Below are positions 22,037 to 23,258 of a stretch of DNA of 23,258 bases, in pieces (within the stretch, counting starts at the first letter, position 1; each line of letters starts with the position of its first letter). The position numbers and the translations under genes are program-made. The stretch is taken from NCBI GenBank assembly GCA_023387295.1, contig JAEWIG010000197.1, positions 1-23,258 of the forward strand, read 5' to 3'. Source of the DNA: Bacillota bacterium. GTDB lineage: Bacteria; Bacillota; Bacilli; Bacillales; Cytobacillaceae. Under the pieces are notes generated by a model. The model had not been told where the DNA came from. It saw only the letters and a program-made list of their open reading frames with translations, and did no database searches.

Positions 22037-23258
22037 TTAATAAATGAAATCCCAAAATTTCATTTTCAAGCGTTGCATATTAGATTTAGACTTATTAAGC
22101 TTTGAAAGTGTTTCTTTCATAAATTGCTCCATGTGATCATATTTCACTTTTTGAATCTTGTTTTCACTATAAAGACATTCTTGATTTATGTTAATAACCC
22201 GCTTAAATGCTTCTACATATTCATCTCCATACATTTGCTTCAGATCATCTAAATAGCTATACATACTTCCTCCTCTTTCAGAAAGACCTTCATAATGTAA
22301 CAATGATACTGAATATGCAAACATTCTCGGAATGGACGCCTTATAGTTTGAATCTCGGAAACTCATATTTCGCTTTTTGATCTCTCTTCTCTTGATAACA
22401 GCATAAATGATATAGACCAAAAATATGGAAAAGAGAACAATCAAACTACCGATAACAAGTTTAATCAATAACGCCAATTCTTCTTTAGGCTTTTTATTCA
22501 GCGTATTAGTTGGAGCAGGTTCATCATCCTTCACTTGTTTTTTCTCTTGGGAACGATTAGTTGAAACATTTCCTAAAGCACCTTCTGTTGAAGAATTCCC
22601 TGTATCTTCATGGCTAATAGAAGAATTTAAACTCCCTTCAGGGTAATTGGAAAGATCCGTTTTCTCCATCACATCGTAATAAGGTGGTGTTACTTCAATT
22701 GGAATCCAACCCATTTCATCTAAATAGATTTCCGTCCATGCATGAGCATTTTTCCCTTCTATCGCTACCTCTTCATATTCCGCGACACCTTTAACATCTT
22801 TCGGAGTAATTAAATAGCCTTCCACATATCGTGCAGGAACTCCATATGAGCGAAATAATAAAGTAGCAAAAGTGGCATAATGTGTCGCATAGCCCTCTCT
22901 ACTTTCTTCAATAAGATATTGCATAAAGTCCTTCGACTGTGGTAACGGATCGGCATCCGTATTGTAGGTTAACGTATCTTTTACAGTTGATTTCACATTC
23001 TTAATCATGTCTTCATAGGACATTCGTTCATCCTTCAGATGATTGATGCTTTCAACATGGCTTTGAAGAACGAATTTCGTTTCTTTCGGGATGTGTAAAT
23101 AATTTTTATAAATGTATTCATTATAGTGACCTTCATTTTTGAAATAGTTTTCTGTCTGCTTATTTTTCGTTACATTATATAAATCATTAGCGACAGTCGG
23201 ATATTTTTTGACAATGTTATCAGAAGATTGATACTCATAAAGTCGATTTCCAAAAAAT
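22037..23258 (-). CDS. Transglutaminase-like membrane protein, N-terminus beyond the window
   Basis: The frame is open to the right edge, so the true start lies outside; about 406 residues are visible. A transglutaminase-like domain is recognisable (EGYATHYATFATLLFRSYG, VPARYVEGYLI, then KNAHAWTEIYLDEMGWIPIE). A Ser/Thr/Lys-rich linker, one membrane segment (LVIGSLIVLFSIFLVYIIYAV) and a cytoplasmic tail of about 110 residues with LHYEGLSERGGSMYSYLDD follow, so the enzyme-like domain should face outward. The codon where family enzymes have the catalytic Cys (G-Y-C-x-H-[YF]-A) is GCG, Ala, at 22886-22888; His is kept (22742-22744) and the third residue, usually Asp, reads Glu (IEVTP). It may be non-catalytic. 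It is on the prfB strand but a repeat element lies between. Confidence 0.85.
   Translation of the reverse strand, partial: FFGNRLYEYQSSDNIVKKYPTVANDLYNVTKNKQTENYFKNEGHYNEYIYKNYLHIPKETKFVLQSHVESINHLKDERMSYEDMIKNVKSTVKDTLTYNTDADPLPQSKDFMQYLIEESREGYATHYATFATLLFRSYGVPARYVEGYLITPKDVKGVAEYEEVAIEGKNAHAWTEIYLDEMGWIPIEVTPPYYDVMEKTDLSNYPEGSLNSSISHEDTGNSSTEGALGNVSTNRSQEKKQVKDDEPAPTNTLNKKPKEELALLIKLVIGSLIVLFSIFLVYIIYAVIKRREIKKRNMSFRDSNYKASIPRMFAYSVSLLHYEGLSERGGSMYSYLDDLKQMYGDEYVEAFKRVININQECLYSENKIQKVKYDHMEQFMKETLSKLNKSKSNMQRLKMKFWDFIY

Overview
The window looks like chromosomal DNA from an AT-rich, endospore-forming member of the Bacillaceae (Bacillus sensu lato). It carries the csbA-uvrB-uvrA block and the minJ / ctpB / ftsX-ftsE / cccB / yvjA-type / prfB block, which are also neighbours in Bacillus subtilis. 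It also has an alpha/beta-type small acid-soluble spore protein (SASP) gene and a prfB with the autoregulatory +1 frameshift. Identifications come from reading the translations against remembered families; no database search was run.

Layout. Positions 1-6050, minus strand: excision-repair genes uvrB and uvrA (7-nt gap) behind a LexA-like box and a long leader that contains a 225-bp inverted-repeat element; csbA lies upstream, separated by five 21-bp-phased direct repeats and a terminator. Positions 6170-8590, plus strand: a SASP gene with a sigma-G-like promoter, a small polytopic membrane protein, then an overlapping three-gene ECF sigma factor cluster with a candidate self-recognised promoter. 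Positions 8597-11390, minus strand: an orphan 2,4-diaminopentanoate dehydrogenase-like oxidoreductase, a MerR-family regulator and an unrecognised 152-residue protein, each with nearby terminators or operator-like dyads. Positions 11910-19453, minus strand: minJ, ctpB, a DUF364-type protein, ftsX-ftsE, cccB and a YitT/DUF2179 membrane protein. Positions 19899-20585, plus strand: a coiled-coil protein built from 21-residue repeats. Positions 20727-23258, minus strand: prfB with its frameshift, then a transglutaminase-like membrane protein that runs off the right edge.

Functionally most of this is housekeeping: nucleotide excision repair, division-site selection (MinJ), sporulation signalling (FtsEX, CtpB), a membrane-anchored cytochrome c and translation termination. 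Accessory inserts lie between the conserved genes: the SASP/sigma cluster, the dehydrogenase/MerR pair, the DUF364 gene, the coiled-coil gene, and the transglutaminase gene where B. subtilis has secA next to prfB.

The gaps hold at least three families of non-coding repeats: a GC-rich 127-128-bp palindromic element (two full copies and two internally deleted ones), GTGCCTGGCAC-type palindromes at two gene ends, and the 21-bp phased array. I found no tRNA, rRNA, CRISPR array, transposase or riboswitch. I did not see a clearly new multi-gene system. The best candidates for undescribed biology are the small ECF sigma cluster, the phased array, the repeat element in the uvrBA leader, and the transglutaminase lacking its catalytic cysteine.
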